A stretch of DNA of 64,000 bases, taken from the NCBI GenBank assembly GCA_963709505.1, contig CAVPXC010000015.1, forward strand, positions 118,803 to 182,802, read 5' to 3'. This document shows, piece after piece, positions 10,024 through 18,437 of this stretch. The notes below the pieces were generated by a model, which had not been told where the DNA came from, made no database searches, and saw nothing but the letters and a program-made list of their open reading frames with translations. Made by a program: the position numbers and the translations under genes. The stretch comes from CAVPXC01 sp963709505 (GTDB lineage Bacteria; Chloroflexota; Anaerolineae; JAAEKA01). Position 1 is the stretch's first letter, and every line of letters begins with the position of its first letter.

Positions 10024-10686
10024 TGGCAGAGAAAGCGACGATCCGGCTGCTGCTGGTGGACGACCACGAGATCGTGCGCGCCGGGCTGCGCATGCTGTTC
10101 ATGGCCGAGCCAGACGTGACGATCGCCGGCGAGGCAAGCAGCGGTGAAGACGCCGTGGCCGCCGTGGAGGCGCTGCACCCCGACGTGGTGCTGATGGACG
10201 TGGCGATGCCGGGCATCGGCGGCATCGAGGCCACCCGGCGCATCAAAGCAGCCCATCCCGAGGTGGCCGTGCTGGCCTTGACCATGCACGAAGACGCCGA
10301 GTACTTCTTCGAGATGCTGGCCGGCGGCGCATCCGGCTACGTGCCCAAGCGCGCGGCGCCCGACGATCTGATGTCCGCCATCCGCATCGTGCGCCAGGGC
10401 GATGTCTACATCTACCCCTCGCTGGCCAAGCTGCTGGTCAAGGATTTTCTGCACCGCGCCGAGACCACCACCGGCCCGGTGGAAGAGGACTCTGACTCAA
10501 CGCGAGCGCGAGGTGCTTACCTGCATCGCCGAAGGCTACTCCAACCGCGAGATCGCCGACGCCCTGGTGATCAGCGTCAAGACCGTCGACCGGCACCGAG
10601 AGAATATCATGCACAAGCTCAACCTGCATAACCGGGTCGAGCTGGTGAAATATGCGATCGAGAAAGGATTGATTACGGTCGGTTAG
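10020..10686 (+). CDS. NarL/FixJ-type response regulator (one frameshift)
   Basis: The start ATG at 10020 (or 10023) overlaps the kinase stop, indicating translational coupling. The receiver domain has the acidic pair in LLLVDDHE, the phospho-acceptor Asp near residue 60 in VLMDVAMPG and the conserved Lys in GYVPKRA. After a one-base shift near 10490 the LuxR-type HTH follows: LTQREREVLTCIAEGYSNREIADALVISVKTVDRH. Length about 222 residues is normal for the family. Together with the kinase it forms a complete two-component pair. Target genes are not shown by the sequence; no clear inverted-repeat operator was seen nearby. Confidence 0.9.
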
Positions 10687-10687
10687 G

Positions 10688-10792
10688 GTGGCAAGTGTCA
10701 AGTGGCAGGTGGTCAAGTGTCAAGTGCCAGAGTGTCGAGCGACTTTGCGGGAACGCTGACAACCTGGCACTTGACACTGACACCTGCAACTC
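10688..10792. repeat. Heptamer-built inverted repeat
   Basis: The left side is a 7-bp tandem run of GTGGCAA, GTGTCAA and GTGGCAG words. The right side (10764-10792) is its inverse (CTGGCACTTGACACTGACAC). It lies between the response regulator and the promoter at 10836. Confidence 0.7.
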
Positions 10793-10835
10793 CCATGGGC
10801 CACTCCCCCATCGCCAAGATGGGGAAATCACCCGA

Positions 10836-10864
10836 TTGATTCCGTCCCTGGAACGTGGTACGCT
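10836..10864 (+). promoter_or_regulatory. Promoter of the Cys-rich membrane protein / cytochrome unit
   Basis: TTGATT at 10836-10841, 17 bases, TACGCT at 10859-10864. Transcription would begin near 10871. Confidence 0.5.
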
Positions 10865-10870
10865 AAGGTT

Positions 10871-10965
10871 GAAAGCTTGGGCAATCCAAGCTTCGGCGAC
10901 TACAGGGTGGTTCCCCTGGCACGGCTTGTGCGTGTCAGGGGAGGCGCCGATGAAGGATGCGTACC
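10871..10965 (+). promoter_or_regulatory. Structured 5' leader with two hairpins
   Basis: The first hairpin has perfect 8-bp arms, AAGCTTGG at 10873-10880 and CCAAGCTT at 10886-10893. The second is nested: CCCCTG 10913-10918 with CAGGGG 10936-10941, inside which GCAC pairs with GTGC. The ribosome site AAGG follows at 10953. I do not match it to a known riboswitch. It may simply be a stabilising leader. Confidence 0.35.
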
Positions 10966-11424
10966 ATGGAAGGCCAGACCAACGTTCTGCTGATCATTCT
11001 ATTGTTCATCCTGCGGCTGGGAATTCCGGTGCTGGTCACTGTGGCGATCGCCTATGGGTTGCGCCGGCTCGATGCCAAGTGGCAGGCCGAGGCCGAGGCC
11101 GAGGCAAAGGCTCAGGCCAAGGTCGTTGCGCCTCCGGCGCCTCAGTCCCAAGCCTATCCGGAGCGGCAATGGCGCCGGCAACGGCATCAACATACCGGTG
11201 CGCCAGCCTTCCGCGTGGCAATGGCTGGCGGGCAGCCGTGCTGGAGCATCAAGGGCTGCAACGACTCGATGCGGGCCAACTGCGCAGCGTTCCATCAACC
11301 CAACATGCCCTGCTGGTCCGCCCGTCTGAACGCCGAGGGCCGGTTGCCGGCAGGATGCAAGGACTGCAAACTATACCAGCCTACCGCTCCAGTGTGGGCG
11401 GAACAAGGCTTGATTCTTCACTAA
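10966..11424 (+). CDS. Membrane-anchored protein with Cys/Trp-rich C-terminal domain
   Basis: 152 residues. ATG 10966 is preferred over the in-frame ATG at 10957 because AAGG sits 9 bases upstream. Residues 7-28 form one membrane helix (VLLIILLFILRLGIPVLVTVAIAYGL), followed by an Ala/Glu/Lys helix and a Pro-rich linker. The C-terminal 60 residues carry six cysteines in a CWSIKGC...NC...PCWSARL...GCKDC pattern, which could bind metal or form disulfides outside the cell. I do not know the family by name. It lies about 95 bp before the eight-heme cytochrome gene on the same strand, so a redox-linked role is plausible. Confidence 0.65.
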   Translation: MEGQTNVLLIILLFILRLGIPVLVTVAIAYGLRRLDAKWQAEAEAEAKAQAKVVAPPAPQSQAYPERQWRRQRHQHTGAPAFRVAMAGGQPCWSIKGCNDSMRANCAAFHQPNMPCWSARLNAEGRLPAGCKDCKLYQPTAPVWAEQGLILH

Positions 11425-11442
11425 AAGGACCTGGCTAGTCAT

Positions 11443-11488
11443 GACTTCGTAGTTTCGACCCGAAAGACCCATACGAAACTACGAAGTC
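11443..11488. repeat. Perfect 15-bp inverted repeat
   Basis: GACTTCGTAGTTTCG at 11443-11457 is repeated in inverse at 11474-11488 with a 16-bp loop. There is no T run, so it is not a classic terminator. It lies between the Cys-rich protein and the cytochrome gene and may be a processing or attenuation hairpin. Confidence 0.7.
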
Positions 11489-11517
11489 GTTTGCGGGCGA
11501 ATACCTCTAAGGAGACG

Positions 11518-12291
11518 ATGCAACAAGGCTCGCTGCCACGCCTGCGGCGACACAGCCCCTGGCTGGTGCTGGCGCTCTCCGCCGCCATCATTCTCGGTAC
11601 CCTTTCCCTGACGCTGCTCTGGCCGTCGGGGCGTTTGGCGTTGGGCGGCAGCGTCCCGCAAAGTGGATTGGAAACCATGCTGGGCACGTACCAGGGTCCT
11701 CAACAGTGTGCGGAGTGCCACCCGAACGAGTTTCACGACTGGTCGGGCACCACCCATGCCCAGGCCTCTTTTGATCCCATCTTTCAAGACTACTTGCAGC
11801 AGGCAGAGAAGCCTGGGGAATGCTTCGCTTGCCACACCACGGGGTATAACGCGGTCACCGGGCAGTTCGTCATGGCCGGTGTGACCTGCGAGGCGTGCCA
11901 CGGCCCGTACCGGACAGAACACCCCGGCCAGAGCATGGCTATGGCCAAATCGGACCAGCTCTGCGGCGCCTGTCACAAAAGCACGGTGGCCGAGTGGCGC
12001 AGCAGTCGCCACGGCCAGGCCGGCATCGCCTGTGTGGCCTGTCACGAGGTGCACACGCAGAAGACGCGCACGGTCATGACCACCGACGCACTCTGCGCGG
12101 GCTGTCACCAGGAGAGTACGCAGGATGCAGTGCACCAGACGCACAAGCAGTCCGACGTGCGCTGCGTCGTCTGCCACCTGGCGCGGCCGGTTGACAACGT
12201 CAGCGGGCGCGTAGAAGGCCATGCCATCACTGGCCACTCCTTCGCTGTAGACTCCAACACCTGTACCCAATGCCACGACACACAGCCATAG
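11518..12291 (+). CDS. Membrane-anchored multiheme cytochrome c (eight CXXCH motifs)
   Basis: 257 residues. ATG 11518 is chosen because AAGGAG lies 6 bases upstream. Residues 15-40 form a signal anchor (SPWLVLALSAAIILGTLSLTLLWP). Eight heme-binding motifs follow in order: CAECH, CFACH, CEACH, CGACH, CVACH, CAGCH, CVVCH and CTQCH. The first block (QGPQQCAECHPNEFHDWSGTTHA) resembles cytochrome c-554-type proteins. It would act outside the membrane as an electron carrier or in nitrogen or sulfur redox chemistry. Partner enzymes are not in the window. The preceding Cys-rich membrane protein may be part of the same unit. Confidence 0.85.
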   Translation: MQQGSLPRLRRHSPWLVLALSAAIILGTLSLTLLWPSGRLALGGSVPQSGLETMLGTYQGPQQCAECHPNEFHDWSGTTHAQASFDPIFQDYLQQAEKPGECFACHTTGYNAVTGQFVMAGVTCEACHGPYRTEHPGQSMAMAKSDQLCGACHKSTVAEWRSSRHGQAGIACVACHEVHTQKTRTVMTTDALCAGCHQESTQDAVHQTHKQSDVRCVVCHLARPVDNVSGRVEGHAITGHSFAVDSNTCTQCHDTQP

Positions 12292-12334
12292 CTTGGCGCA
12301 CCGGCGCGGGGTGATCCAGTCCGTCTTATCCTGT

Positions 12335-12363
12335 TTGGCGCGGCATAGCTCCTGTGGTATAAT
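12335..12363 (+). promoter_or_regulatory. Promoter with TGTGGTATAAT extended -10
   Basis: TTGGCG at 12335-12340, exactly 17 bases, TATAAT at 12358-12363 preceded by TGTGG. The leader is about 55 bases to the ATG at 12426. Confidence 0.65.
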
Positions 12364-12425
12364 CCCGCCGCAAGGCTGGCACGCGCCAACCTCCTTGAAC
12401 CACGACGCCCACAGGAGCCAGAGTC

Positions 12426-12941
12426 ATGGTCGAAGTCACGATCGATAGCGTACGAGTGAGCTTGATGTCCCAACACCGGGTGGTGGTGTTGAAGGAAGCC
12501 GACGGCGAGCGGTTCCTGCCCATCTGGATCGGCCCTTTCGAGGCCGACGCCATCACCATCGAGCTGCAGGGCGTTGAGGTTGCGCGGCCCCTGACCCACG
12601 ACTTGCTCAAGTCGATGATCTACATGCTCGGCGGCGAAGTGACGCGGGTCGTCATCAACGACCTCAACAACGACACTTTCTATGCTCGTATCGTTCTGGA
12701 CGTCGAAGGCGAGACGATGGAGGTAGACTCACGGCCTAGCGATGCGATTGCGTTGGCCGTGCGCTGTTCCGCCCCTGTGCTGGTGGCTGAGCACGTCATG
12801 GACAAAGCCTCCATTACGCCGGAGGCGGATTCGCGCGGCGCCGAGGAGAAGGAAGGCGAGCCCGCCGTGAACGAGGACCTCGACGTGTTCCGCGATTTCG
12901 TCGAAGGGCTGGACCTGGAGGGCCTGGGCGGGGATCTCTAA
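12426..12941 (+). CDS. Bifunctional nuclease family protein (BFN/DUF151)
   Basis: 171 residues with CAGGAG about 10 bases before the ATG. The domain covers residues 1-135: MVEVTIDSVRVS...VVVLKEADGERFLPIWIGPFEADAI, then RPLTHDLLKSMI and RPSDAIALAVRCSAPVLVAE. These are the conserved blocks of the DUF151 family, which includes plant and archaeal proteins with DNase and RNase activity. The acidic tail (EDLDVFRDFVEGLDLEGLGGDL) is usual for bacterial members. It is preceded by its own strong promoter. No operon partner follows; a repeat and terminator lie downstream. Confidence 0.85.
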   Translation: MVEVTIDSVRVSLMSQHRVVVLKEADGERFLPIWIGPFEADAITIELQGVEVARPLTHDLLKSMIYMLGGEVTRVVINDLNNDTFYARIVLDVEGETMEVDSRPSDAIALAVRCSAPVLVAEHVMDKASITPEADSRGAEEKEGEPAVNEDLDVFRDFVEGLDLEGLGGDL

Positions 12942-12945
12942 CTAA

Positions 12946-12980
12946 ATGCTGAGTGATGAGTGATGAGTGATGAATGCCGG
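12946..12980. repeat. Heptamer tandem repeat (GTGATGA words)
   Basis: Three tandem copies of the 7-mer GAGTGAT lead into GAATGCCGGG, the same core found in other intergenic elements of this window. Here only one arm is present. Confidence 0.65.
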
Positions 12981-13059
12981 GCCCGACCTCGAAAGGCCCC
13001 GGCGCAGACCCCTAACCCCTGACGGGTGCGAACGCGAAATTCTCATCGATTGACTAGAC

Positions 13060-13100
13060 GCACGGCGAGGCGGAAGACGTCCTCGCCGTGCTTTGCCTTT
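13060..13100 (+). terminator. Rho-independent terminator
   Basis: GCACGGCGAGG at 13060-13070 pairs perfectly with CCTCGCCGTGC at 13081-13091 around a 10-base loop, followed by TTTGCCTTT. It follows the bifunctional nuclease gene. Confidence 0.65.
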
Positions 13101-13136
13101 ATCCGCCAGTACTACACCCAGTTTGTGTGCTAGTGT

Positions 13137-13283
13137 CATGCTGAGACCCCGCATCCCGCGGGCGGTATTCGCAAACGAATGACATGGTATGTCATGAGTA
13201 GGGCCGCCGAAGCATCCCGCTTTGCACCAATCAAAGACCTGCCCTGAGCGTAACAAGGGGATGCTTCGGCGGCTCTCAGCATG
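13137..13283. repeat. Nested inverted repeat
   Basis: Outer arms CATGCTGAGA (13137-13146) and TCTCAGCATG (13274-13283) enclose inner arms GCCGCCGAAGCATCCC (13203-13218) and its exact inverse (13258-13273). The words resemble the widespread CTGAG...GAAGCAT extragenic repeat class seen in many genomes. It lies just before dnaB. Confidence 0.65.
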
Positions 13284-13326
13284 GCAAGTAGGGTAGAAGT
13301 AGTACGAGTGAATTGGAGATAATCCT

Positions 13327-15957
13327 GTGGACAGCGGCTTTGACACGATGGCATCCACCCCGCGTGACCGCTTCGTGCCCGCCAATCCCGAGGCGGAACA
13401 GGCGGTGCTGGGCTCGGCGTTGATCGATCCCGACGCGATCATCAAGATCGCCGCCTTTCTCAAGGCGGGGGATTTCTATCAGGAGAAGAACGGCTGGATC
13501 TACCAGGCGATTCTCGACCTGCACGAGCGGCGCGAGCCGGCGGACTTCGTGACGGTTTGCGACGAGCTGGAGCGGCGACGGCAGCTTGACGAAGTAGGTG
13601 GCGCGGCCTACGTCATGGACCTGATCAACGCCGTGCCGACTTCGATCCACGTCGAGCACTACGCCCACATCGTCGAGCGCACCTCCGTGCTGCGTAAGCT
13701 GATCCGCGCCGCCGGCCAGATCGCCCAATTGGCCTACGAGGAGACCACCGACGACGTTGGCGAGGTGGTCGACCGCGCCGAACAGATCATCTTCGGCGTG
13801 GCCGAAGCGCGGGCAACAGCGCGACCTCTTGCCGGTGCGCACGATCATGGGCGACGTGATCGACCGCATCGACTACCTCTACCATCACCGAGGCGAAATC
13901 CTGGGCGTGCCAACCGGCTTCAAACTGCTGGATAAAATGCTGGGCGGCCTGCAGAAGAGCGACCTGGTCATCCTGGCCGCACGACCGGGCATGGGCAAGA
14001 CGAGTCTGGCGATCTCGCTGGCGCAAAACGCGGCCCGCAAGTACGGCAAGCGGGTGGCGGTGTTCAGCCTGGAGATGTCCAACGAACAGTTGGTGCAGCG
14101 CATGCTCGCCGCCGAGACCGGCATCGACTCGCAGCGTTTGCGCCTGGGCGACATCCAGGGCGAGGACGAATGGCACCGGCTGATGGAGGCCGCCGGCGCG
14201 CTGTCCGAGGCGCCGATCTACATCGACGACACGCCGGCGGTCTCAACCCTGGAGCTGCGCACCAAAGCCCGCCGCCTGTACGCCGAGCACGACCTGGACC
14301 TGGTGGTGGTCGACTACTTGCAGCTCATGAACAGCTCGCGGCGCTCCGAGAACCGGGTGCAGGAGATCAGCGAGATCTCGCGCGGCCTCAAAGGCCTGGC
14401 ACGCGAGCTGAACATCCCGGTGCTGGCGCTGAGCCAGTTGTCGCGCGCGGTGGAGAGCCGGCAGGACAAGCGGCCAATTCTATCAGATCTGCGAGAATCA
14501 GGCTGTCTGAGCGGCGAGTCGCTCGTGTACCTGCCGGACGAGGGCAGATACGTTCCAATCCGCGACCTGGTGGGCAAGACAGCTTTTCGCGTCACCAGTC
14601 TGAACACCGAAACCTGGAAACTCGAACCGGGCCTCGTCACAAATTCGTTCTGCACCGGCGTCAAGCCCGTGTATAGACTAACGACTCAGCTGGGCCGCAC
14701 GATCCGGGCGACTGGCAATCACAAACTCCTTACGATCTCCGGGTGGAAACGACTGGACGATCTCTCAACTGAAGATCATGTTGCCCTGCCGCGCCTTCTG
14801 CCTGGTCCGGCCGCACAGACGATGAGTGATGCTGAACTAGCCTCTGCTTGGCCACCTGATCGGCGACGGATGCACGTTGCCTCGCCACGCCATCCAATAC
14901 ACGACCAGAGAACACGATCTGGCAGACATCGTCGCAGATCTAGCAACGCAAGTATTCGGTGATGAAGTAAGCCCGCGAGTTTACGAGGAACCGGGGCGAA
15001 GCTGGTATCAGGTCTTCATCCCAACTACCCGCCAAATAACCCATGGGGTTCGCAATCCCGTGTCAGAATGGCTGGACGAAATGGGCATCTTCGGCCTCCG
15101 CTCGCATGAAAAACACATTCCGTCCAAGGTGTTTGAACAGCCCGATCAGGCGATCGCGGTGTTCCTGCGACACCTTTGGTCAACCGACGGATGTGTCCGG
15201 ATGAGGCAAACCCGAACTGGGCCCTTATCCTGCAATCTACTACGCTTCTAGCAGCGAAACCTTAGGGCGCGATGTCCAATCGCTGCTACTCCGGCTAGGC
15301 ATAAACGCTCGACTTAAACGAATACCTCAAAACGGCAAAGGTCGCGATCAGTATCACGTCATCATCACAGGCCGACCAGACTTAGACTATTTCGTCGAGC
15401 GTGTCTCGGCTGTCGGGCAGTACAAGAAGTGCAGTCTCGCAGAAATACAAGGGCACATAGGTGACCGAAAAAGTAAATCGAACCGAGACATCATACCGAT
15501 GGCATCCTGGGATCTCTACGCTGTGCCCGCCATGCAGGCAAACGGAACGCAAGTGCGAAGACCGCACTCGAAAGAAATCACTCGCGCCAAAGCGGCTCAA
15601 ATTGCAGTTAGCACTGGGTCTTCGGTCTTAGCTCATCTTGCTCAAAGCGATGTCTATTGGGACAGCATAGCAAACATCGAACCTGACGGTGTCACGGATG
15701 TATATGATTTGACAGTCGACAAGAACCACGACTTCGTAGCAAATGATATTGTTATGTCAAATAGCATCGAGCAGGACGCGGACGTTGTCCTCTTCATCTA
15801 CCGCGAGGAAATGTACGTCGAAGAGACCGACCGCCAGAACATCGCCGACGTGATCATATCCAAGCACCGCAACGGCCCCACCGGCATGGTCTCGCTCTTC
15901 TTCCGCAAGGAGCTGACCCAGTTCCGCGATTTGGAGATGAAGCGGGAGGAGTATTGA
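13327..15957 (+). CDS. dnaB: Replicative DNA helicase DnaB with intein (frame broken)
   Basis: GTG 13327 is chosen because GGAG lies 9 bases upstream. The N-terminal DnaB domain is clear (PANPEAEQAVLGSALIDPDAI). After a shift near 13810 the RecA-like motor follows: PTGFKLLDKMLGG, Walker A ARPGMGKTSLA, the VVVDYLQLM Walker B block and SQLSRAVE. A LAGLIDADG intein interrupts after SDLRESG, and the C-extein SIEQDADVVLFIYREE completes the motor. Without the intein the protein would be about 455 residues, normal for DnaB. Further shifts near 14850 and 15235 fall inside the intein. The next gene starts at the stop codon, giving a helicase/loader operon. Confidence 0.92.
14504..15762 (+). other. DnaB intein with LAGLIDADG homing endonuclease, at the RESG/SIEQ site
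   Basis: It starts with Cys (codon 14504) in CLSGESLVYL (block A). Block B is TGNHKLL. The endonuclease motifs are LLGHLIGDG (block C) and FLRHLWSTDG (block E). Block F is VYDLTVDKNHDFVAN, and it ends DIVMSN before Ser+1. The insertion point between RESG and SIEQD is the same as the well-known cyanobacterial DnaB intein. The usual penultimate His is replaced by Ser (MSN instead of VHN), which can slow Asn cyclisation in other inteins. Two single-base shifts occur inside it, so the endonuclease may be inactive or the sequence may be in error. Length is about 420 residues. Confidence 0.9.
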
Positions 15958-16706
15958 GTAGATTGGCTACCCACACCATGAAAGCATTCTCCGGCTTCCC
16001 CGCTGGCAAGCAGGCCGTGGCGAAGGTGCCGAATACCTTCTTCGCCGAACTGCTGCCGGCGATTGACGACCTGGCTGAACTCAAGGTCACCCTGTATTGC
16101 CTGTGGCTGCTCAACCACAAGCAGGGCGACCTGCGCTACACGCGCGTGGCCGAGATCGCGGCCGACGATCGCTTCATGGCCGGACTGGGCGGCGCGGCGG
16201 ATGCGCAGGTCAACGCGCTGCGCCAGGGGCTGGAACGGGCCGAGGCGCGCGGCACGCTGCTGCGGGTGAAAGTGCGCCAATCCAGCGGCGACGAGGACTG
16301 GTATTTTCTGAACAGCGAGCACGGCCGCGGCGCCGTCGAGCGCATCCGGCGTGACGATCTGTACCAGGTGGCCGAGCCGCTGCCCGACGACATCAGCCTG
16401 CAGGCGCACCGGCCGCACATCTTCCAGCTGTACGAGCAGAACATCGGCCTGATCCAGCCGATGATCGCCGACGAGCTGCGCGACGCCGAACGTACCTTCC
16501 CGCAACCGTGGCTGGAGGATGCCTTTCGCATCGCCGCCGAGATGAACGTCCGGCATTGGAAATACGTTCGCACGATCCTGGAGCGCTGGGCCGCGGAAGG
16601 AAAAGACGATGGAACCGCTAAGCGAGATTCTGCAGAGGACGATAGCTACGAAGCCCTCAAGCGGAAGTACGTCCCATCCGGCTGGGAAGACATCATCGAG
16701 CACTAG
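15954..16706 (+). CDS. DnaD-like replication initiation protein
   Basis: The frame begins with TTG 15954 overlapping the dnaB stop (TTGA), with GGGAGGAG just upstream. An ATG at 15978 is the alternative but has no ribosome site. The N-terminal half (PNTFFAELLPAIDDLAELKVTLYCLWLL...GDLRYTRVAEI) is a winged-helix-like domain. The C-terminal half has AFRIAAEMNVRHWKYVRTILERWAAEGK, matching the DnaD/DnaB_2 motif (YxxxIxxxW). It ends in KRKYVPSGWEDIIEH. In Bacillus such proteins bring the helicase to DNA together with a loader. Here it sits exactly between dnaB and a DnaC-like loader gene. Confidence 0.8.
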   Translation: MSRLATHTMKAFSGFPAGKQAVAKVPNTFFAELLPAIDDLAELKVTLYCLWLLNHKQGDLRYTRVAEIAADDRFMAGLGGAADAQVNALRQGLERAEARGTLLRVKVRQSSGDEDWYFLNSEHGRGAVERIRRDDLYQVAEPLPDDISLQAHRPHIFQLYEQNIGLIQPMIADELRDAERTFPQPWLEDAFRIAAEMNVRHWKYVRTILERWAAEGKDDGTAKRDSAEDDSYEALKRKYVPSGWEDIIEH

Positions 16707-18121
16707 CTCGGGGTCCGAAGCAGGCTCGGGCGGCCCCTCTGGGCGACCTCGCACCGAACAGCGCGAGCCGGGGCAGACCGCCGTGCTCGACGACGTCTGT
16801 CCGATCTGTAAGGGCCAGGGCTTTATCGTCAAAGATCTGCCGATCGGCCACCCCGACTTCGGCCGCGCCATCCCCTGCCAGCATCGCCGAGGCCGAGATT
16901 ACCTCGCGCCGCCAGGCCGAGTTGACGCGCGGCAGCAACCTGTCGCAACTCAAGCACATGACTTTCGAGACCTTCATGCCAGACGGCGTCGGCATGAACG
17001 ATGAGCATCGTCTCAATTTGCGACGCGCTTTCGAGAAGGCACGGTTGTATGCCGCCCATCCGGACGGTTGGCTGGTGCTCTCCGGCACCTACGGCTGCGG
17101 CAAGACCCATCTCGCGGTCGCGATCGCACACGAGGTGCTGAGACAGGGCGAAGCCGTCCTGTTCGTGGTCGTGCCGGACCTATTGGACCACCTGAGGGCC
17201 GCATTCGGCCCCAACTCGGAGACCAGCTTCGACGAGCGCTTCGAGACCGTGCGCACCGCGCCGCTGCTGATCCTGGACGACCTGGGCAGCCAAAGCGCTA
17301 CCCCGTGGGCCAAGGAAAAGCTGTTCCAGATCCTCAACTACCGCTACGTGACCCGGCTGCCCACCGTGATCACCACCAACCTGCGGCTGACAGAGATCGA
17401 GGCGCGGCTGCGCTCGCGGCTGACCGATCCCGATCTTTCGACCGTGGTGCCGATCACCGCGCCCGATTTCCGCTCCAGCGGCGACCAAGGCGTCACCGAG
17501 TTGAGCACCCTGTCGCTGCACGCCGAGCAAACCTTCGAGGCCTTCGATCTGCGTCGGGACGAGCTGCCGGCCGAGGCAGCCAGCAGCCTGGGCCGCGCCA
17601 AAGCGCTGGCCGAGGCCTTTGCGGCCGACCCCCAAGGCTGGCTGGTGCTCAACGGGCCTTACGGCTGTGGCAAGACCCATCTGGCCGCGGCCGTTGCAAA
17701 CCGCCGCATGAAGCTGCACAACGAGCGGGCGATGTTTGTCGTCGTGCCCGATTTTTTGGACTACCTGCGCGCCGCGTTCAACCCCAACAGCCCGACGTCG
17801 CTGGACGTTCGTTTCGACGAGGTGCGTCGCGCGCCGTTGTTGATCCTGGACGATTTGGGCACCGAGAGTGCAACACCGTGGGCCCGTGAGAAGCTCTTTC
17901 AACTGCTCAACTATCGCTCCGTCGCCCGCCTGCCCACGATCATCACCAGCAGCACCCAGGTCGAGAACATGGACGAACGCCTGGCCAGTCGCATGCAGGA
18001 CACCAGCCGCTGCACCATCGTTTTGATCCTTGCGCCTAGCTACCGAGGAGGCAAGGCGCAGGTGGCAAGTCGCAAGGGGCAGGTGGCAGGTCGCAAGTCG
18101 CAGGGGGCAAGTAGCAGGTAG
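16609..18121 (+). CDS. DnaC/DnaI-like helicase loader with tandem ATPase domains
   Basis: ATG 16609 has GAAGGA upstream and overlaps the DnaD gene by 98 bases. The N-terminus holds a Zn-binding motif: CPICKGQGF...HPDFGRAIPCQH. A one-base shift near 16885 joins it to a long frame. Two ATPase modules follow: Walker A GTYGCGKTHLA with LLILDDLGSQ, then, about 190 residues later, GPYGCGKTHLA with LLILDDLGTES. Each has its own PTVITTN or PTIITSS sensor-1 strand. Usual loaders have one such domain (about 250-300 residues); this one is about 500. The last 25 codons are built from the heptamer repeat at 18051-18152, so the native C-terminus may have been replaced. Confidence 0.8.
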
Positions 18122-18152
18122 CAAGTTGCAGAGAGCAGGTAGCAGGGCAACC
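18051..18152. repeat. Heptamer tandem array overlapping the loader's 3' end
   Basis: About fourteen 7-bp words of the form GTGGCAA, GTCGCAA, GGGGCAG, GTAGCAG and GTTGCAG run in one direction with no inverted arm. The first ten lie within the coding frame of the loader (residues AQVASRKGQVAGRKSQGASSR). The array ends 8 bases before the promoter at 18161. Confidence 0.85.
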
Positions 18153-18160
18153 AGTTGGGT

Positions 18161-18190
18161 TTGACATCACGGTATGACTGCGGTTACACT
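18161..18190 (+). promoter_or_regulatory. Promoter of the MazE-like antitoxin, leaderless
   Basis: TTGACA at 18161-18166, 18 bases, TACACT at 18185-18190. The predicted start near 18197 is about four bases before ATG 18201, so the mRNA would be nearly leaderless. Confidence 0.6.
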
Positions 18191-18200
18191 GCCATCCATT

Positions 18201-18437
18201 ATGAAGACCGCCATTTCGATACCCGATCCAATCCGCGAGGCTGCCGAACAGTTGGCGCATCAACTCGGCGTCACCCGCAGCGATCTCTACGCTTCGGCGG
18301 TTTCTTCCTTCGTCAAGCCTCACCCGGAAGATCAGATTACGGCCCAGTTGGACAACCTCTACGCGTCCGAGGAGTCGTTCCTGGATGCCGTGAGCACCCA
18401 GTTGCAGGCCCTGTCGGTGCTGCAGGAGAACTGGTAA
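18201..18437 (+). CDS. Ribbon-helix-helix antitoxin (MazE/ChpI-like)
   Basis: 78 residues. The start is ATG 18201; an earlier ATG at 18174 lies inside the promoter spacer. The N-terminus MKTAISIPDPIREAAEQLAHQLGVTRSDLYASAV is the RHH DNA-binding fold seen in antitoxins paired with MazF. The C-terminal part (QLDNLYASEESFLDAVSTQLQAL) would bind the toxin. Its stop overlaps the ATG of a mazF-like start (TAATG). The toxin is cut short, so the antitoxin may be an orphan. Confidence 0.75.
   Translation: MKTAISIPDPIREAAEQLAHQLGVTRSDLYASAVSSFVKPHPEDQITAQLDNLYASEESFLDAVSTQLQALSVLQENW

Noticed and set aside
10871..10965. c-di-GMP (GEMM) riboswitch before the cytochrome unit
   Set aside because: The conserved GCAAAGCC-type core and the tetraloop receptor words are absent. 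Only generic hairpins are seen.
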